From Saturnia japonica (lineage: Eukaryota; Arthropoda; Insecta; Lepidoptera; Saturniidae), in the NCBI GenBank assembly GCA_033032175.1, contig CM065322.1:12958001-13022000 (forward strand): 64,000 nucleotides of DNA, given 5' to 3'. The notes below the pieces were generated by a model. The model saw nothing but the letters and a program-made list of their open reading frames with translations. It was not told where the DNA came from and made no database searches. Positions 9,501 through 21,939 of this stretch are shown here, piece by piece. Numbering within the stretch: position 1 is the first letter of the stretch; each line of letters starts with the position of its first letter. The position numbers and the translations under genes are program-made.

Positions 9501-12200
9501 TCTGTCGAACGTACTAAGGGGCCTTGTTTATTTTGCATAGGAAACGGGTTTGAAGTGTTTAGACATATTATGCGCGAATGTGGCACGGCTATATGTCATG
9601 ATCGGGCGAACACAAATCTTGTATAGTGTAAGCTTGTGTCTCAGGAACATTTTGCTTACTACCAGATGCAGCAGTTGACCCACGACCATTGCGGCCATGT
9701 TCCGAACTATACGACTTTACTGTCGAGAGTAACACCGAGATATATATATCTTAATTAACCGCAGTTGTGGTCGTATTTATATGGATGTCTCCTATCGACC
9801 ACATTACAAACATGTTTTATCTACAACAATGACATTTAGCGGAAGTTGTGTTATTGTATTCGTAGATGGCACTTTTGCTAACGCTTTTTCAATATAATTA
9901 ATTTCTTATATTAATTATAGATAACACTTTGCATTTAGATCATATTTTACCGATACCGAGCGAAGCTCAGTCGCCCACATATTTAATAAAACACTCATTA
10001 ATACAATCGTTGCCATAACAACTTTCTGAACGGTTAATCGGTACCTACTACTGCATATCATACAAGTTTTACCACCTTCAAAATATGGACAGGCGAGATT
10101 TATCGTATACTGACGTTAGACGTATGAAACTTTCGCTGCAGAATATACTTTATCAATATTTTAAAATTATTATTTTTTTGCGAGAACATTTTTATTTAGT
10201 ATTTATTAAGGTGAACTTTCGAAACAACCGTTTGTGGCGTCAAATTAATTTTGTATGCAAATGTAGAGACCGTCATTCGGGCGCTGCGATCACGCAATAA
10301 TAGTTTTAACACTTTTTACTGCACAATTTATCACTCTTTCACAAAACAGAGGTATACCTCTATGTTAAATATACACACAAAATAATTTTAATAAATATTC
10401 TATAATTTTAATAAGCCTTTGTAATTTTATAAAGTTATGGTCGGTTACGAGATAAACAACATAATTTCCACATGTTATTTATTGCTTTCCCATCATACAT
10501 TTTTCACTGAAGTTGAATGCGAAATGCACACCAAGACGGCGGTTTGACAGTTATATTCTTAATTGCAATGCATATTATATTCTCTAACTTTGATGATTAA
10601 CAAATATATATACAGATCGATTATATCCTACCTCACGTCCATCTTGAGTATGCTCTGCCATGAAAATTGACAAGGAAGTATCTCGTCATCTTCCTTACCC
10701 TCGTATTTGTGCTTTCAGTTCACCGCCAATCTATTTAAATCTCGATAAATTGTCACCATTAGTACTTTCGGAGTACGAGGTCTCGCCATCTACATTGGGG
10801 ACATATTCATTCCATTTGACTTTGGAAAAATCTTCATCATTGTCTTCGTAGTTACAATTTTTACGTATTTCAGTTACATAGTTAAAAAATAAAGCTACCA
10901 TGCAACGTATTAGGTGTTGACACGTCCATTGACATCATCACTAATGTAGGATTCAGGATTAATAAATACTTAATGTATAATACTAAGCCTAGCGGTTTCT
11001 ATCTATTTCCGAGGTTAAAGAAGTATCTGGAAGTGTAAATGTAAAAATGTAAATTTGCAAGTATCTATAAACTTTATAATGTTTAACTTTATAGTCTTAT
11101 GGTTGTAATAGTTCCTTGAGGTCCTAACAGAACCAATCTGTTTTTCCGCAGCACCGCTTTTTGCAAACTCGTCTACAGACTCGTTGTCTGGGATTCCTGT
11201 ATGCCCCGAGACCTATCTTAGAATTAGTATGTTACTTTTACCCATACATTTCAGAACTGCAGAAAAAATAGGCGACATGTCTCGATTCATTTGAATCTGA
11301 AACCAGTGCTTAGAGAGCGGCCTGTATATACAATTGAACATAAATCGTATTGTTAACATAGGCCTTTTGCAGCTAGGAAAATGAAGGCGAAATAAAGAAA
11401 ATACGTATTTATTGAATTTATATAATACTTACTCAATTATAATATTATATTACTAATTATTTTTGGTGGTCATTATTGATTTAGTTATACTATTACAAAG
11501 GCAAAAAGCGCAACAAAATAAATTAAGCCGTAGGCTTAAAGAATGTATCAATTCAAGTTCAGTCGGTCGGTCAAACGCGGCACGCAAGAGAATTTGGTGA
11601 ATGGTGTCAAAATATTTTATGACGTAACTCGAAACGATGTAAACTGAGGACTGGCTGTATTCACAGCATATTGTACGATGATGTAATAAGTCGAAAGCCT
11701 TTGAAAAATCAGACTGGCTGCTCCTATTTCAAGAGAGTGGCGGAAGTCTAAGATTATATTATAAACAAAAACTTTATACATTCTCGCAAGTGTACCGAAG
11801 TACCTACCACTTATTATAATTCGTACGTTGAACTCAATGCTATTTGATACATAAATGAACAAGAATTAAGAACAATCCACTACGTTTCATACAAATGTAG
11901 TTTCAAAATAAAAGTTTCTTGAAATTAATTATTTTAATTGAACACCAGTTCTGCAAAGCGGTTTCACTCACGTTTCATTTTTAAATTTTTGAGTCACTGA
12001 TAGAAAACTCGCAGAACTTTGGCATAAATAATATTTTTAGTTTAGACGTTAACAGATCAGCCTTTCCAATTAATGCTCGGTTATGGCAGGGTGGCCAATA
12101 GATTTAGTACACACCAGTGAGCGTTTTATGTTGTTGATTTTCTTTGATAAATGAGTGACATGCAATTACAATACACGCAACTACAATTAAACACGTCTAC
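9500..12200. other. No recognisable genes
   Basis: AT-rich DNA without motifs I can name. Open frames near 10085-10300, 10660-10851 and 11617-11862 show no family resemblance. Confidence 0.55.
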
Positions 12201-12204
12201 TAAA

Positions 12205-12570
12205 TTTATTTATTTAGGCTCAAAATTTTAGGATATATAAACTTCACAGCACATTTTTAGAATTGTAAAATAATTAGAATATAATTGTAAATGCCAATTA
12301 AGAAGTAGTACATACATTGCATTTTACAATTATACTTAATGATAATGATAAGTATGTGTGTGTGTGTTTGTGTGTGTGAGTGTTAATTTGCACGTGTGCG
12401 TATACGTGTGAGTATGTGTGAATATTATGTTAGTTTTTTAGGTTTCCTGTAATTACTCTTGAAGTAAACCTTTTAGAGACCGACTTGAGAAACTGCATTC
12501 GACTTAGGTGGAAAATCTCAATAACAATGACAGGCTTATTGTACTGTGTAGTACGCCTGTAAAGGATGGA
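12205..12570 (-). mobile_element. LINE 3' fragment, inverted relative to the next element
   Basis: Reverse complement of this stretch matches the 3' end of the LINE at 12640-15610 block by block: TACTACACAGTACAATAAG, GATTTTCCACCTAAGTCGAA, TGCAGTTTCTCAAGTCGGTC, TAATTACAGGAAACC, the CA-rich repeat, and the AAATAAATAAA end. It is a separate, heavily 5'-truncated copy of the same family lying head-to-head with it. The (GT)n stretch at 12357-12420 is the family's CA-repeat read on the other strand. Confidence 0.85.
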
Positions 12571-12705
12571 AAAAATTGATGGGTGTAAATATTAAACATG
12601 GCTGTTGGAAGGCGTCAATGATGCTGAGGTATCAGATGCACGATACGATACGATACGTCGAATCCTCTTAAATCAGGCAATTCAAGGCAGGTTGGCGGGG
12701 AAGTT

Positions 12706-13446
12706 ATGATTTTGGTGCGCCGTGAATTAAGCGCACATCGTGTCTATCCACTATGCAGTGACGACCCTGGTACTTGTGAGTTTTTACACCTAAAAATTGA
12801 AGCCCGTGCTCTACGGAGCGAATGTAATCTTCACATTATCTGCGTTTACTTGCCAGGGACAGGGTCATCTAGAGACAGTCTTTTATCATCGCTCAACTTT
12901 TATTTACAAAGTTGTAGTATCACAGGTATCCGTGATGATAATATTTTAATCTTAGGTGACTTTAATCTACCCAATATCACTTGGATTTTCGATGATCCCG
13001 GTCGTTTAACTCATTCTTCCGGTAGTCTTAGTGACTGTCAAAAAGAATTTGTTGACCTACTATCGGAATGGGGTTTGAGTCAATACAATACAATTAAAAA
13101 TGATAATAATCGATTTTTAGATTTGGTGTTTGGCAATACTCATGCAGTTGTAACCAGATCACTGTCCCCAATAGTAAAGGAAGATCTACCTCATCATCCA
13201 GCTTTAGAAATTCAATTTCCATATATAAATCTTAATGTACTAAAATATCCGCAGCATTTTGTTTATAAATTCAGACAAGCCGACTACCACAACATAAATT
13301 CGAACTTGAGCGCTTATAACTGGGATTGTGATTTGGGTAAGGAATCCATTGATAACGCTCTTAATGTTTTCTACGAAAGAATAAAATTAGCTATTGATAA
13401 ATACGTGCCCCGCTATCTTAGGACCAGTAAAAATATACCGATATAG
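12706..13446 (+). pseudogene. LINE endonuclease domain (truncated)
   Basis: Open frame of 246 codons, open upstream to about 12670 (NSRQVGGEV before the ATG), so the ATG is not the true start. Visible endonuclease motifs: VYLP at residues 47-50 and ILGDFNLPNITW at 82-93, the GDFN block of exonuclease-endonuclease-phosphatase enzymes. DLVFGNT follows further on. The catalytic S-D-H block expected near residue 165 reads DLPHHPAL, so the conserved aspartate is replaced. In the life cycle this domain nicks target DNA to prime reverse transcription. It ends at TAG 13444. The same frame reopens and continues about 55 codons into the linker before the RT. Confidence 0.85.
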
Positions 13447-13603
13447 TACTCACGGCCACTTATGCATATTATTAAGGAAAAATATAAATACCACCAAAGA
13501 TGGAAAAAGTTTGGATTACTTTCAGATTATCACAGTTTCTCACTCCTAAGATCACGGTTTAAAAAAATGCAAAATCTTTGCTGGAAAAATTATATTAAGA
13601 AAT

Positions 13604-15087
13604 GTGAACTCTCAATCCAAAGTAGGAATATGTAGGAACTATGTTAAAAATTTAAAAAAGTCGCAACCATTTCCTGCACATGTAAGTTATGGGACCTTAT
13701 CCGCAAATGATGGTGAGGACACGTGTAATCTATTCTTAGACTTTTTTCAATCTGTTTACACAAGCAATAATACCCAACGCTCTGTGAATCACTCTTCCAA
13801 AACTAATTATTTGAGCAGAATGGGCTCTTTAAATTTATCTCCAAGCTTAGTACACAAATACTTAAAGTTAACTGACCCTAATAAAGGTGCAGGAACCGAC
13901 AACATCCCTTCTTTTTTCGTTAGGCAATGTAGTGAAGCCTTGGGCGTTCCTCTTACTATACTATTTAACAAATCACTAACATTGAGTTATTTTCCAAGTA
14001 AGTGGAAAGAGGCCTTTATAACACCAATCTATAAATCCGGGTCTAGATCAAATGTAGAAAATTACCGTCCGATTTCATTACTCTCAGTGTTCAGTAAATT
14101 ATTTGAATTATTAGTTCACGACCAGATATACAATTTTTTAGCTACGTCTATCCCCGCGACTCAACATGGATTTATGAAAAAAGATCGACTGAAACTAATT
14201 TAGCTGTGTACTCAGGTTATATAGCGTCTGGAATGGACCAGGGTTACCAGGTTGATGCCGTATACACTGACTATTCCAAATGTTTCGACAGAATTAATCA
14301 CGATATTTTGGTGCAAAAGCTTTCTAGTGTCGGTATACATGGTGATTTATTGAGATGGTTCGCTTCTTATGTTTCTAATAGACATCAAGCAGTGCGCGTA
14401 GGTGTACACATTTCACGCTTTGAAAAAATTCCATCCGGTATCCCGCAGGGATCACACCTCGGTCCGTTACTGTTTAATGTGTATGTCTCTGATATATCTT
14501 CCTGTTTTAAACATGCTGAATGCCTTATGTATGCGGACGATACTAAAATTTTCAAGGTTATTCGTAGTATTAATGACTGCCTTCTCCTTCAGCAGGATCT
14601 GGATCGACTCTGTGACTATTGTCAAATAAACAAACTGGATCTTAATATAAAGAAATGTAATTCTATAACTTTCACACGTAAACTTCGTCAAATTAATTAC
14701 AGTTATTCTTTAAATCACTTGCCAATCCAAAGTGTTAACTGTGTGAAAGATCTGGGGATTATGATGGACTCGAAGTTACTGTACAATCTTCATTACGACT
14801 TTATTCATCAAAAAGCCATCAAAATGTTAGGATTTATATTTAGAGTCACAAAGCCATTCAGCAAAATTCTACCACTTAAAATTCTTTATTTTTCTTATGT
14901 GAGAAGCTGCTTGGAATATGCGTCATCAATATGGTCACCAGCTTTCATTACACATAATAACAGGTTGGAAAATATTCAAAATAAGTTTTTAAAATTTCTT
15001 AGTTTCAAAGGTAAGAACCATCCCATGGAGTACAATAATAACTTAAAGCACTATAACATTTTGTCACTAAAAACCGTCGAATCATAA
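13604..15087 (+). pseudogene. LINE reverse transcriptase, frameshifted
   Basis: Two frames that belong to one protein. 13604-14203 gives NYVKNLKKSQPFPAHVSYGT, then DPNKGAGTDNIPSFFVRQCS, FPSKWKEAFITPIYKSGSR and NYRPISLLSVFSKLFE (RT blocks 0-2). 14206-15087 gives YTDYSKCFDRINHDIL (block A with catalytic aspartate), SGIPQGSHLGPLLFNVYVSD (block B), LMYADDTKIF (catalytic YADD, about 14530) and LGIMMDSKL. The two are separated by a one-base loss in an A-run near 14180. A further shift joins the endonuclease frame near 13600. The YADD box is intact but the gene cannot give a continuous product. Confidence 0.9.
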
Positions 15088-15353
15088 ACGATATGCGTTT
15101 TCTATATGATTTACTCAACTCAATAATAGATTGCCCTGAACTCTTAAGTAAATTATATCTGGGAGTGCCTAGTAAGCATACTAGGAACCCCACTTTATTC
15201 ACCATTTCTTCTGTAAAGCATACATATTCTCAAAACTCCACCCTTTATAGGTGTACTACACAGTACAATAAGCTCTTCAATGATATTGATATTTTCCACC
15301 TAAGTCGAATGCAGTTTCTCAAGTCGGTCTCTAAAAGGTTAGTTCAGGAGTAA
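15070..15353 (+). pseudogene. LINE ORF2 C-terminal region
   Basis: After a one-base shift near 15075 the frame resumes as RRIINDMRFLYDLLNSIIDC, then PSKHTRNPTLFTI, LYRCTTQYNKLFNDIDIFHL and a stop at 15353. This is the conserved tail of the protein, without zinc motifs. Its last 110 bp are the part duplicated, inverted, at 12440-12570. Confidence 0.8.
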
Positions 15354-15612
15354 TTACAGGAAACCTAAACACATGCGCACACATGTTAATTAACACACAT
15401 ACACACCCACACACAAACAAACACAACCATACACATAATACTTGGTAAACTAATTTTAAATACATTCATACACACTTATCATTATCGTTAGGTATAATTA
15501 TAAAATGTAATTTATGTCCTACTTCATAATTGGCACTTTGGAATTATATTGTGATTATTTTACAGTTTTTAAATGTGTTGTGAGGTTTGCATATCTTAAA
15601 TAAATAAACATA

Positions 15613-16110
15613 CTTTAAAAAATTGTTTTGATAACGATTTACATAGGTCGATACAAAAATGGTCTTGTATACCTATCTCGTTTTAACACAAGCATAATTA
15701 TACTCTACTCTTTCTGTTTAAGGATAACAGGCTGACTGACATATCAACGTAAAGCCCCTACAAGACCGTGAAAATTTTTCATGCTGGTTCCATTTCTACT
15801 ATATGTGAGAATTAAGGAAGGATTATTGGAAGTTCAACTCCTATAGTGGTGAATAAAATATCTATGAGAATTGGTATTTAGCAATTCAGTAAGGTAGTAA
15901 AAAAGATGGGACTAGATAGATAACCGAACTATGACTTGAGGAAAGTCGCGAGTAAAGCGCTAGTATAATACATATACTAAATCTATGATTACTTTGTTCT
16001 TGCTTAGTGCACTTTTATAACCCTCGCATTGTACGGTAATTGCTCTACCACTAAAGGTCGTAGCGTGATGTTAGATTAATCATCACCTTCCTCAATAAAT
16101 CTATACGAAT
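15613..16110. other. No recognisable genes
   Basis: AT-rich DNA. I see no motif or repeat match. Confidence 0.5.
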
Positions 16111-16119
16111 ATACTTAAA

Positions 16120-16752
16120 ATTTAATAAAGCGGAAAGTTTTGATTGTTTGTTCGTTTAAACACGCTAATCTTTAAAACTACCAGTTGGATTCGAAAAAAT
16201 CTATTTGTATATGATAGGCAGATTCACGAGACATAGTATAAGCTACATAGTATAAGTTATCTAATATGAGACTACAATTCTCAGCTAGGCTTAAATATTA
16301 TTTTTTCTTTAAGTATGTCGGAAGATAGAAGCTTTCCCGAAATGCTTTATCCGCGTGCCCTGGCGAAACGAAACGTAAGTATAATATTCTACAAAAATAT
16401 TAGCCCTTAGTATACCTTAAAAAAGTACTCAATAGAATATACCTATCCCTTTTACATAAGCCACAATGAGGTATTTGATGAATTGTTGTTTTTTTTTTAA
16501 TGATTAAAAATAGATTTTTGAGCATTATTTTTAGGCACACCATATTAATACTTACGAACAAAAGTTACTTCATCATAAAGACAATTTAATTTAGGCTAAA
16601 TTTTACCCTTTGTAGTATGTCATTTGCACATATATCTTATCAGATAATGAAAAATTAAAATAATTTGTACTTGCAGGATGTGAGAATAATTATGATATGC
16701 TACACGGGTGCGTTGTTAGCGCGGTGTTTGTCGGATAAAATTAACAGCTAGT
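16120..16752 (+). mobile_element. Helitron-like repeat, family H1
   Basis: Head-region blocks GCGGAAAGTTTTGATTGTTT and ACTACCAGTTGGATTCGAAA, the middle block GAGCATTATTTTTAGGCACA, and the tail CTACACGGGTGCGTTG, CGGTGTTTGTCGGATAAAAT, AACAGCTAGT. Near-complete copy with the last ACACGGGTGAAACCGTG unit deleted. Confidence 0.6.
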
Positions 16753-16754
16753 AG

Positions 16755-16860
16755 GCTACAAAATGCAAAAACATTTTTTTCTAATCTGACTGGTAATTCT
16801 TTAAATTACAAACAAACTCTTGAGCTTTATAATATTAGTATGGCTATATTTTAAAATTAA
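16755..16860 (-). mobile_element. Helitron-like repeat, inverted fragment
   Basis: AAAATGCAAAAACATTTTTT, TCTGACTGGTAATTC and CAAACAAACTCTTGAGC match 27190-27290. Read on the minus strand this is a head end of the H1 type. It directly abuts the tail of the plus-strand copy. Confidence 0.45.
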
Positions 16861-17110
16861 TAAAGATTAATACAGGGTGGGCCAGAAAGATTTGCGAATT
16901 TTAAAAAATAATAAAAAAAACTACATACAATACACATACACATACACATTTTATACACGGGAAGTATAGTACGCCATTTCTCAATTAATAGGCTATAAGA
17001 ATTGTCACTAATATTAGTATAAATAAAAATACGGGATGAAAATAATTACTGCGTAACAAACGCATTCGGAGCCATGGGCACTCCTCTCGTATTATCTATG
17101 TAAATATTAT
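16861..17110 (+). repeat. Helitron-like repeat, family H3 fragment
   Basis: TATACACGGGAAGTATAG, AATAGGCTATAAGAATTGTC and GTAACAAACGCATTCGGAGC match blocks of the better copy at 60240-60816. The usual CCGCGGGCATACCGCTAGT tail is decayed here. Confidence 0.45.
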
Positions 17111-17589
17111 AAGATTGTATTTATTCAAGAACGCCAACAGTTGAGATATGTTAATTAGTCACATTAGCAGTTAGTTTTGTCTGAATTCGCAGCGTCACAG
17201 AAATATAGTGTGAGGCAGCGTGACCCATGCAATTAATTATAGTATGAGATTTGGCTCTGCAGCTTGAATACCAACATTATTATGACTCAAATAATTATTA
17301 CAAACAGATGCAATACCTATACGTGCTTAAGTCATACTGGCAACAACTATGAAGTCATCTCACTACAGTCATGATGTGCCTACAAAAAAGCATGATTATG
17401 TCTTCAAATGTGAATCTTATTTATTTCTTTTGTTACTAAATAAACTTGGACTGATTATATAATGAGTTTATTGATAAAATTACAGTTAACAAGAAGAGAA
17501 CACTGGAAGACACGTAATGGCTGTATTATAGGTTTGCGAGCAGAGAGCGCTGTTGAGACAGTGTTGCAAGGTCATAATTTATATTTTTC

Positions 17590-17795
17590 CAACATCTTTA
17601 ACTCTTTAGAGAAGACCATTCAAAGACCAGTTCTGATTTACGGCAATAAAACGTGGGCCGTAACGAGGCTTAATAAAATTCGCAACTAGAACCTGTGAAG
17701 AAGCCTTGTGTACGTAACATGGCTGACAAGATGTAAGAGAGTAGGCTGCGATGGGAAGATCACGTGAAGAGAAAGCCACCAGATTCGTCACTACA
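17590..17795 (+). pseudogene. LINE ORF2 C-terminal fragment
   Basis: PVLIYGNKTWAVTRLNKIRN is followed, after stops and shifts, by a stretch recalling RLRWDGHVKRKPP. The (V)LIYG.ETW..T and RLRW.GHV motifs are typical of the C-terminal part of RTE-like or related insect LINE polyproteins. Short, broken, no other element part seen. Confidence 0.6.
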
Positions 17796-17946
17796 ACTTT
17801 CCTTTTATGATCAGACATTCAAAGGCATGCCCAAAACTGAAAAAGTGTAATGCTAAAGGATGTAAGGGTGTGCAAAGTTTCCGAAGACGAAATCAATCAA
17901 GCGAAGGGAATAGAGAAGAAGTTAATTACTGTTTCATCCAAGAAAA

Positions 17947-18255
17947 CGGCTGTTATTGTGAACATTTAAAAAAAAACTTTTTATTACATTCAGTATTTTC
18001 TTTTAATTTCCTAGCAACATAGAATTTCCTAGCAATATTTATTCCTTACAACCTACACTATCAATTATCATAATAAAATTGCATAATTTTTTTTTTAATA
18101 ATTAGGTTCGATTCCCGACTCGTGTATAAGTTTTTTTTTAATCTATGAATGCAGTTTTTCTTACCTTTAAAATCAATGTTATGGTTTTTAAGAACATATT
18201 TCTCTATCTCATATAGTTTCAGAATTACCCTCACTGGTCCATTTAAATGTTACTC
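17947..18255 (+). repeat. Interspersed repeat, family III copy 1
   Basis: About 300 bp with close similarity to 26720-27018 in the same orientation: GGCTGTTATTGTGAACATTT, TCCTAGCAACAT, ATTAGGTTCGATTCC, GTGTATAAGTTTT, ACATATTTCTCTATCTC, CCATTTAAATGTTAC. GGTTCGATTCC fits a Pol III B box, but no matching A box or tRNA body was found. Confidence 0.65.
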
Positions 18256-18334
18256 CATACTCCACGTATAGATCATTCCATATTTGATAGGCTATAAGAA
18301 TCCGGGAGTTGACTGTATGTTTAATAATGAAATT

Positions 18335-18620
18335 AAATTATTGAATAATACTGGTATATAGCTAAAAAGTCTAAAACCATACAAATCTGGAAAAAGTAAT
18401 TGTTTATTTATTTCATTTTCCCTTTGGATAATCAATCAATTTTGTCTGAGTCATGTGATTTGAAACGCCGATTAGAAAATGTGACGTCACCATTTAGGAA
18501 ATATGAACATTAGATTCTTACGTGAATTATCACACTTGTCAGTGTTATTATACAAAATGACATTTAAAATAATGACGTCACGGGACCATAAGGGGCGTTT
18601 TTGTGACGTGTTTTTTATGG
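18335..18620 (+). repeat. Interspersed repeat, family IV copy 1
   Basis: Matches 23190-23400 in order (aaaaCCATAcAAAT, TCTGGAAAAA, TTTCATTTTCCC, GAAACGCCgATtAGAAAA). This copy contains two TGACGTCA palindromes (about 18483 and 18584). TGACGTCA also occurs in similar surroundings at 54390. Confidence 0.5.
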
Positions 18621-18774
18621 CAATGAAAAATATTTTTAAATTACTTTTTATGATATATTAATGAAAAAAAAAATGTTCTTATGTATTATTCTCAACATGT
18701 AAAGTGTTTAAAACAATTTTCCAAAAATTGTCATGTCCCGGATTGTGAAAATACAAATAAGTAAAAATAAAATT

Positions 18775-18842
18775 ACGAAACGGAAATTATTATTGCGTAA
18801 TAAACGCGTGTGCAGCCGCGGGGTACCGCTAATATAATATAT
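18775..18842 (+). repeat. H3 tail fragment
   Basis: TAATAAACGCGTGTGCAGCC then GCGGGGTACCGCTAATA, a decayed version of the H3 tail at 60779-60816. Confidence 0.5.
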
Positions 18843-19499
18843 ATGCTATTATACTATTATAATGCAACTTTATCTACAAAGTGATTAAGGTAAATTTCAT
18901 TAAAACTTTGTTCTATAACCGTCAGTCATGGAACAAGTGTCGTAGTCAATTAAGGCTAACAGTGCTGACACCGTATCGCGACTCGGCAAGAATTTAATCA
19001 GGGTAAAACGACTCTGTTCAAACCCGTTTCACACGTCACTGGTTTTATTAATTGTATTTTTACTAAAAACTATTTTTATTTTACAACTATCTATGTCATA
19101 TTCGTATTCGTCCATAAATTTCCTATCGGCTACATCTCAGGAATTTTAACGACTATAGAACATTAATTTTCATAAATCATTTCTTAATGCTCGCCAACTT
19201 AGGAAATTTTGTACAAAATTTCATAATTTTTCAACCCATTGAATTTTAATACATAAATATTTGTGTGTGTACAAACAGGAAAAAAATAGGGGCTTAAATA
19301 TGAAATTGCCGTTATATTATTTTTTTTTATTTCGTTCTTATATTTTACATAACAGAAATATACTTGAAAGTGGCGAATTCATCATCCAAGTGAGCTGAGG
19401 GGTAATGAAAAGTATATCTATACAAATAAAATTAAAATTTATGTTTGTAATATCAAAATAACTGCTTTTTACTAAATGCATGTGAAAGTGTATACGAGA

Positions 19500-19930
19500 C
19501 TTATAACAAAAAAATAAACAATTTATAAAAAAATTGTCTATATATCTGTTCGTTCCGGTTAATCTTCGAAACGGTTGCAGCGATTTTAGGGATATTTTAC
19601 TGACAGATAGCTGATATTATAAGGAGTAACTTAAAGTAAAAATAGTTATGTATATAAAAGTAAAAATAGTTATGCTTCTGCCCAAATAAAAAACATTTCA
19701 GGAAAAGTCGATTTTGGGGCGCTTCAATTGCTTATGCTGAATAAACCGTAAGAGATAGGTATATCAAATTAATGTAGTACATAAATGTGGATCTTATATA
19801 GACCTACAAAAAAGTTTTGAAGAGTATATGTCTATCTTCTAAGGATCACCTACAATGAGCACTTTTATCTTTATAATAACCGGAAGCGAAGGTATATGCA
19901 ATATCGTGTCGTGGCTACATCGTGTCGTAG
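19500..19930 (+). mobile_element. Helitron-like repeat, family H2 (decayed)
   Basis: Shares TGACAGATAGCTGATaTTAT, GGAGTAACttAaAGT, GGGCGCTTcAAtTGCTTAtG, CTGAaTAAACCgTAAGAGAT and CACCtACAAtgAGCAcTTTT with the copies at 53742 and 54853. The GC-rich tail is degraded. Confidence 0.5.
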
Positions 19931-20168
19931 CGTCCGAAACAAACGTAAGATATCTAATTTCATATCCCTACAGCAACATACAATCCCATTTGTGAATGAA
20001 ATCTGGAAGTTTTATCGTGTCTGTTAACAGCTTATCTATCGAGTAAGGTAATTAAGGAATTCTTTGCTGATTTATTATATCACAAAGCAAAAAAAATTAT
20101 ATCGCCGTTGAATCAATTAAGAAAATAACAATAACAACCTTTAGATATTTCAATGCTAATTAAAGACC

Positions 20169-20243
20169 CAGACTTCTCGTGCGAAGGTACGCTTTATCAC
20201 CCCAGCGTACTATGTATTGGCGATTTCAAACAACGAGAAGTCT
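20169..20243 (+). repeat. Nested inverted repeat
   Basis: Outer arms AGACTTCTCGT and ACGAGAAGTCT, inner arms GTACGC and GCGTAC. The loop contains TATTGGCGATTTCAAAC, which recurs at 52170-52187. Possibly the end of an unclassified repeat rather than a functional hairpin. Confidence 0.5.
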
Positions 20244-20249
20244 ACAGTA

Positions 20250-21935
20250 CTTTATTTTTGCATACTACGAAGAGGTTCGGATTTCTTTCATCTTCATCAT
20301 CATCATAGGGATATTCCAAGAAATTCAACGGTTGATACCGAAAAAGCAAGCATCTAATAGGTGTATTTTAATGCGACTAGATTTTTTTAAGGTATTAATT
20401 GACTTGGCAAAGTATGATGAGTAATTATGGAATATTCTTCATTACATTGTCTATATTTTTTTTGATACTTCCGCCTGAAATGATAAAACGGTTATTTCGC
20501 CTTTCTGCAACAAAAACGTTTGTTATTAATTGTTGAATTGAACCTGAAAATGTTAAATCTAAAACTAATAGTAAAAAAGAAGAAAAATCAAAAAGGTATG
20601 TAACTGAAACGATTAAAAAGATGGAGTTGAGCACGTAAACCCGAAAGTTATTAACCTATAAGGAATAAAGTGTTTGAAATGTTTGAATGTTTGAAATGTG
20701 TGTTAATGTTATAATTTAAAAAAAAAACTATGTTGCAGATGAGATGTGATACAACCACAATGTATTACACGAGTTTCGCCCCTCAACGAGGCATCCTCAG
20801 ACCCATGTTGACTCCACCGAAGCTAGCAGATTACGGAGTGCTCCCGAAGTGCATGTTGATAAAAACATGATATAAAGAGTTGACAACTATTAGGTACGGA
20901 GTTTTAGTATTTGCAGTGCACTCAGAGAACATTTCAACGACCAGTAAAATTATTGCTTATTACGGTAAATGTAGAAAAATGCCCGTATTATTGATAACAA
21001 TTGTATTCACTTTGGACTTATGTTTTCAACCAAAAGCGTTCAGTAGCGTGACCGATTGCTGTTTCCAAGGCACCAGACCAATTATTACTTTAACTTTAAT
21101 TATTATAGACTAGACCAATTTTAATATGAACTTTATACGTAGAATTGTAAAAGATTAATAATAAACAAACAGACAACGCCACAATGCTATGTTTATAAAG
21201 TGACATACTGAGTACGTGACCGGAGGTCTATATATAGTTTCGAATATGGGTGATTTGTTACATGATTGTTCCTTTAGGGTTGTGACAGTAAATTTTTTGG
21301 CGTTGACGTAACTTTCATTTTTCTATACAGTGGTATTTTAGATTTCTTTCTGCAATGCAATTCTGAAATTTAGGTCTTAAATCTGACTTGTGTTAATAAC
21401 CAACAATTCCTCAAAATCTTATTTCACCAAAGCAAGCGTTTGACAGTTCTCCTTTGGTAGGTAGAAAGCCTTACTATTGAACCGAGAGCTAGCGGGTTCG
21501 ATGCCCACATATGACTTTTGTGTGATGAGCATAATAATTATCAGTTTTGTGCCTGAGTTGTCAATATCTATATTTTTATTTTATTTATTTTGGCTCGCCA
21601 TCATAACATAGCATTATACGTTGTAAATAAAAACTATTGATAATATTAAACTAAAGTGCTGTTATACTTAAAGGCAAACACGACGTTCTCAGACAGCACA
21701 CTTAAATAATAAATTTAACTATTTACATTTACAATAATAAACATTAAACATAAAGAATTAATATAAATTGGAATAATAAGATAAGATAGGTAATGCTATA
21801 GGAATAATAATGAAATAAATTAAACTAAATGAAACTAAAAGAAATAGCAGCTTATTAATATTGTTCTTCAGGGTTAGATGACTGATATTCCAATATTGTT
21901 TTTATATATGTACCTTTGCATATCAGATGTTTCGT
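20250..21935. other. No recognisable genes
   Basis: AT-rich. A GC-richer patch at 20740-20850 (GTTTCGCCCCTCAACGAGGC) looks like old repeat sequence. Nothing coding seen. Confidence 0.45.
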
Positions 21936-21939
21936 CACC

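Larger units (their letters stand above)
12640..15612 (+). mobile_element. APE-type non-LTR retrotransposon (CR1/jockey-like), 5'-truncated
   Basis: About 3 kb: the end of an AP-endonuclease domain, the reverse transcriptase, a C-terminal region, then a 3' UTR with a CA-rich simple repeat (15365-15430) and an AAATAAATAAA terminus. The endonuclease amino half and any ORF1 are absent, so the copy is 5'-truncated near 12640-12670. Several frame breaks make it inactive. Confidence 0.88.
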
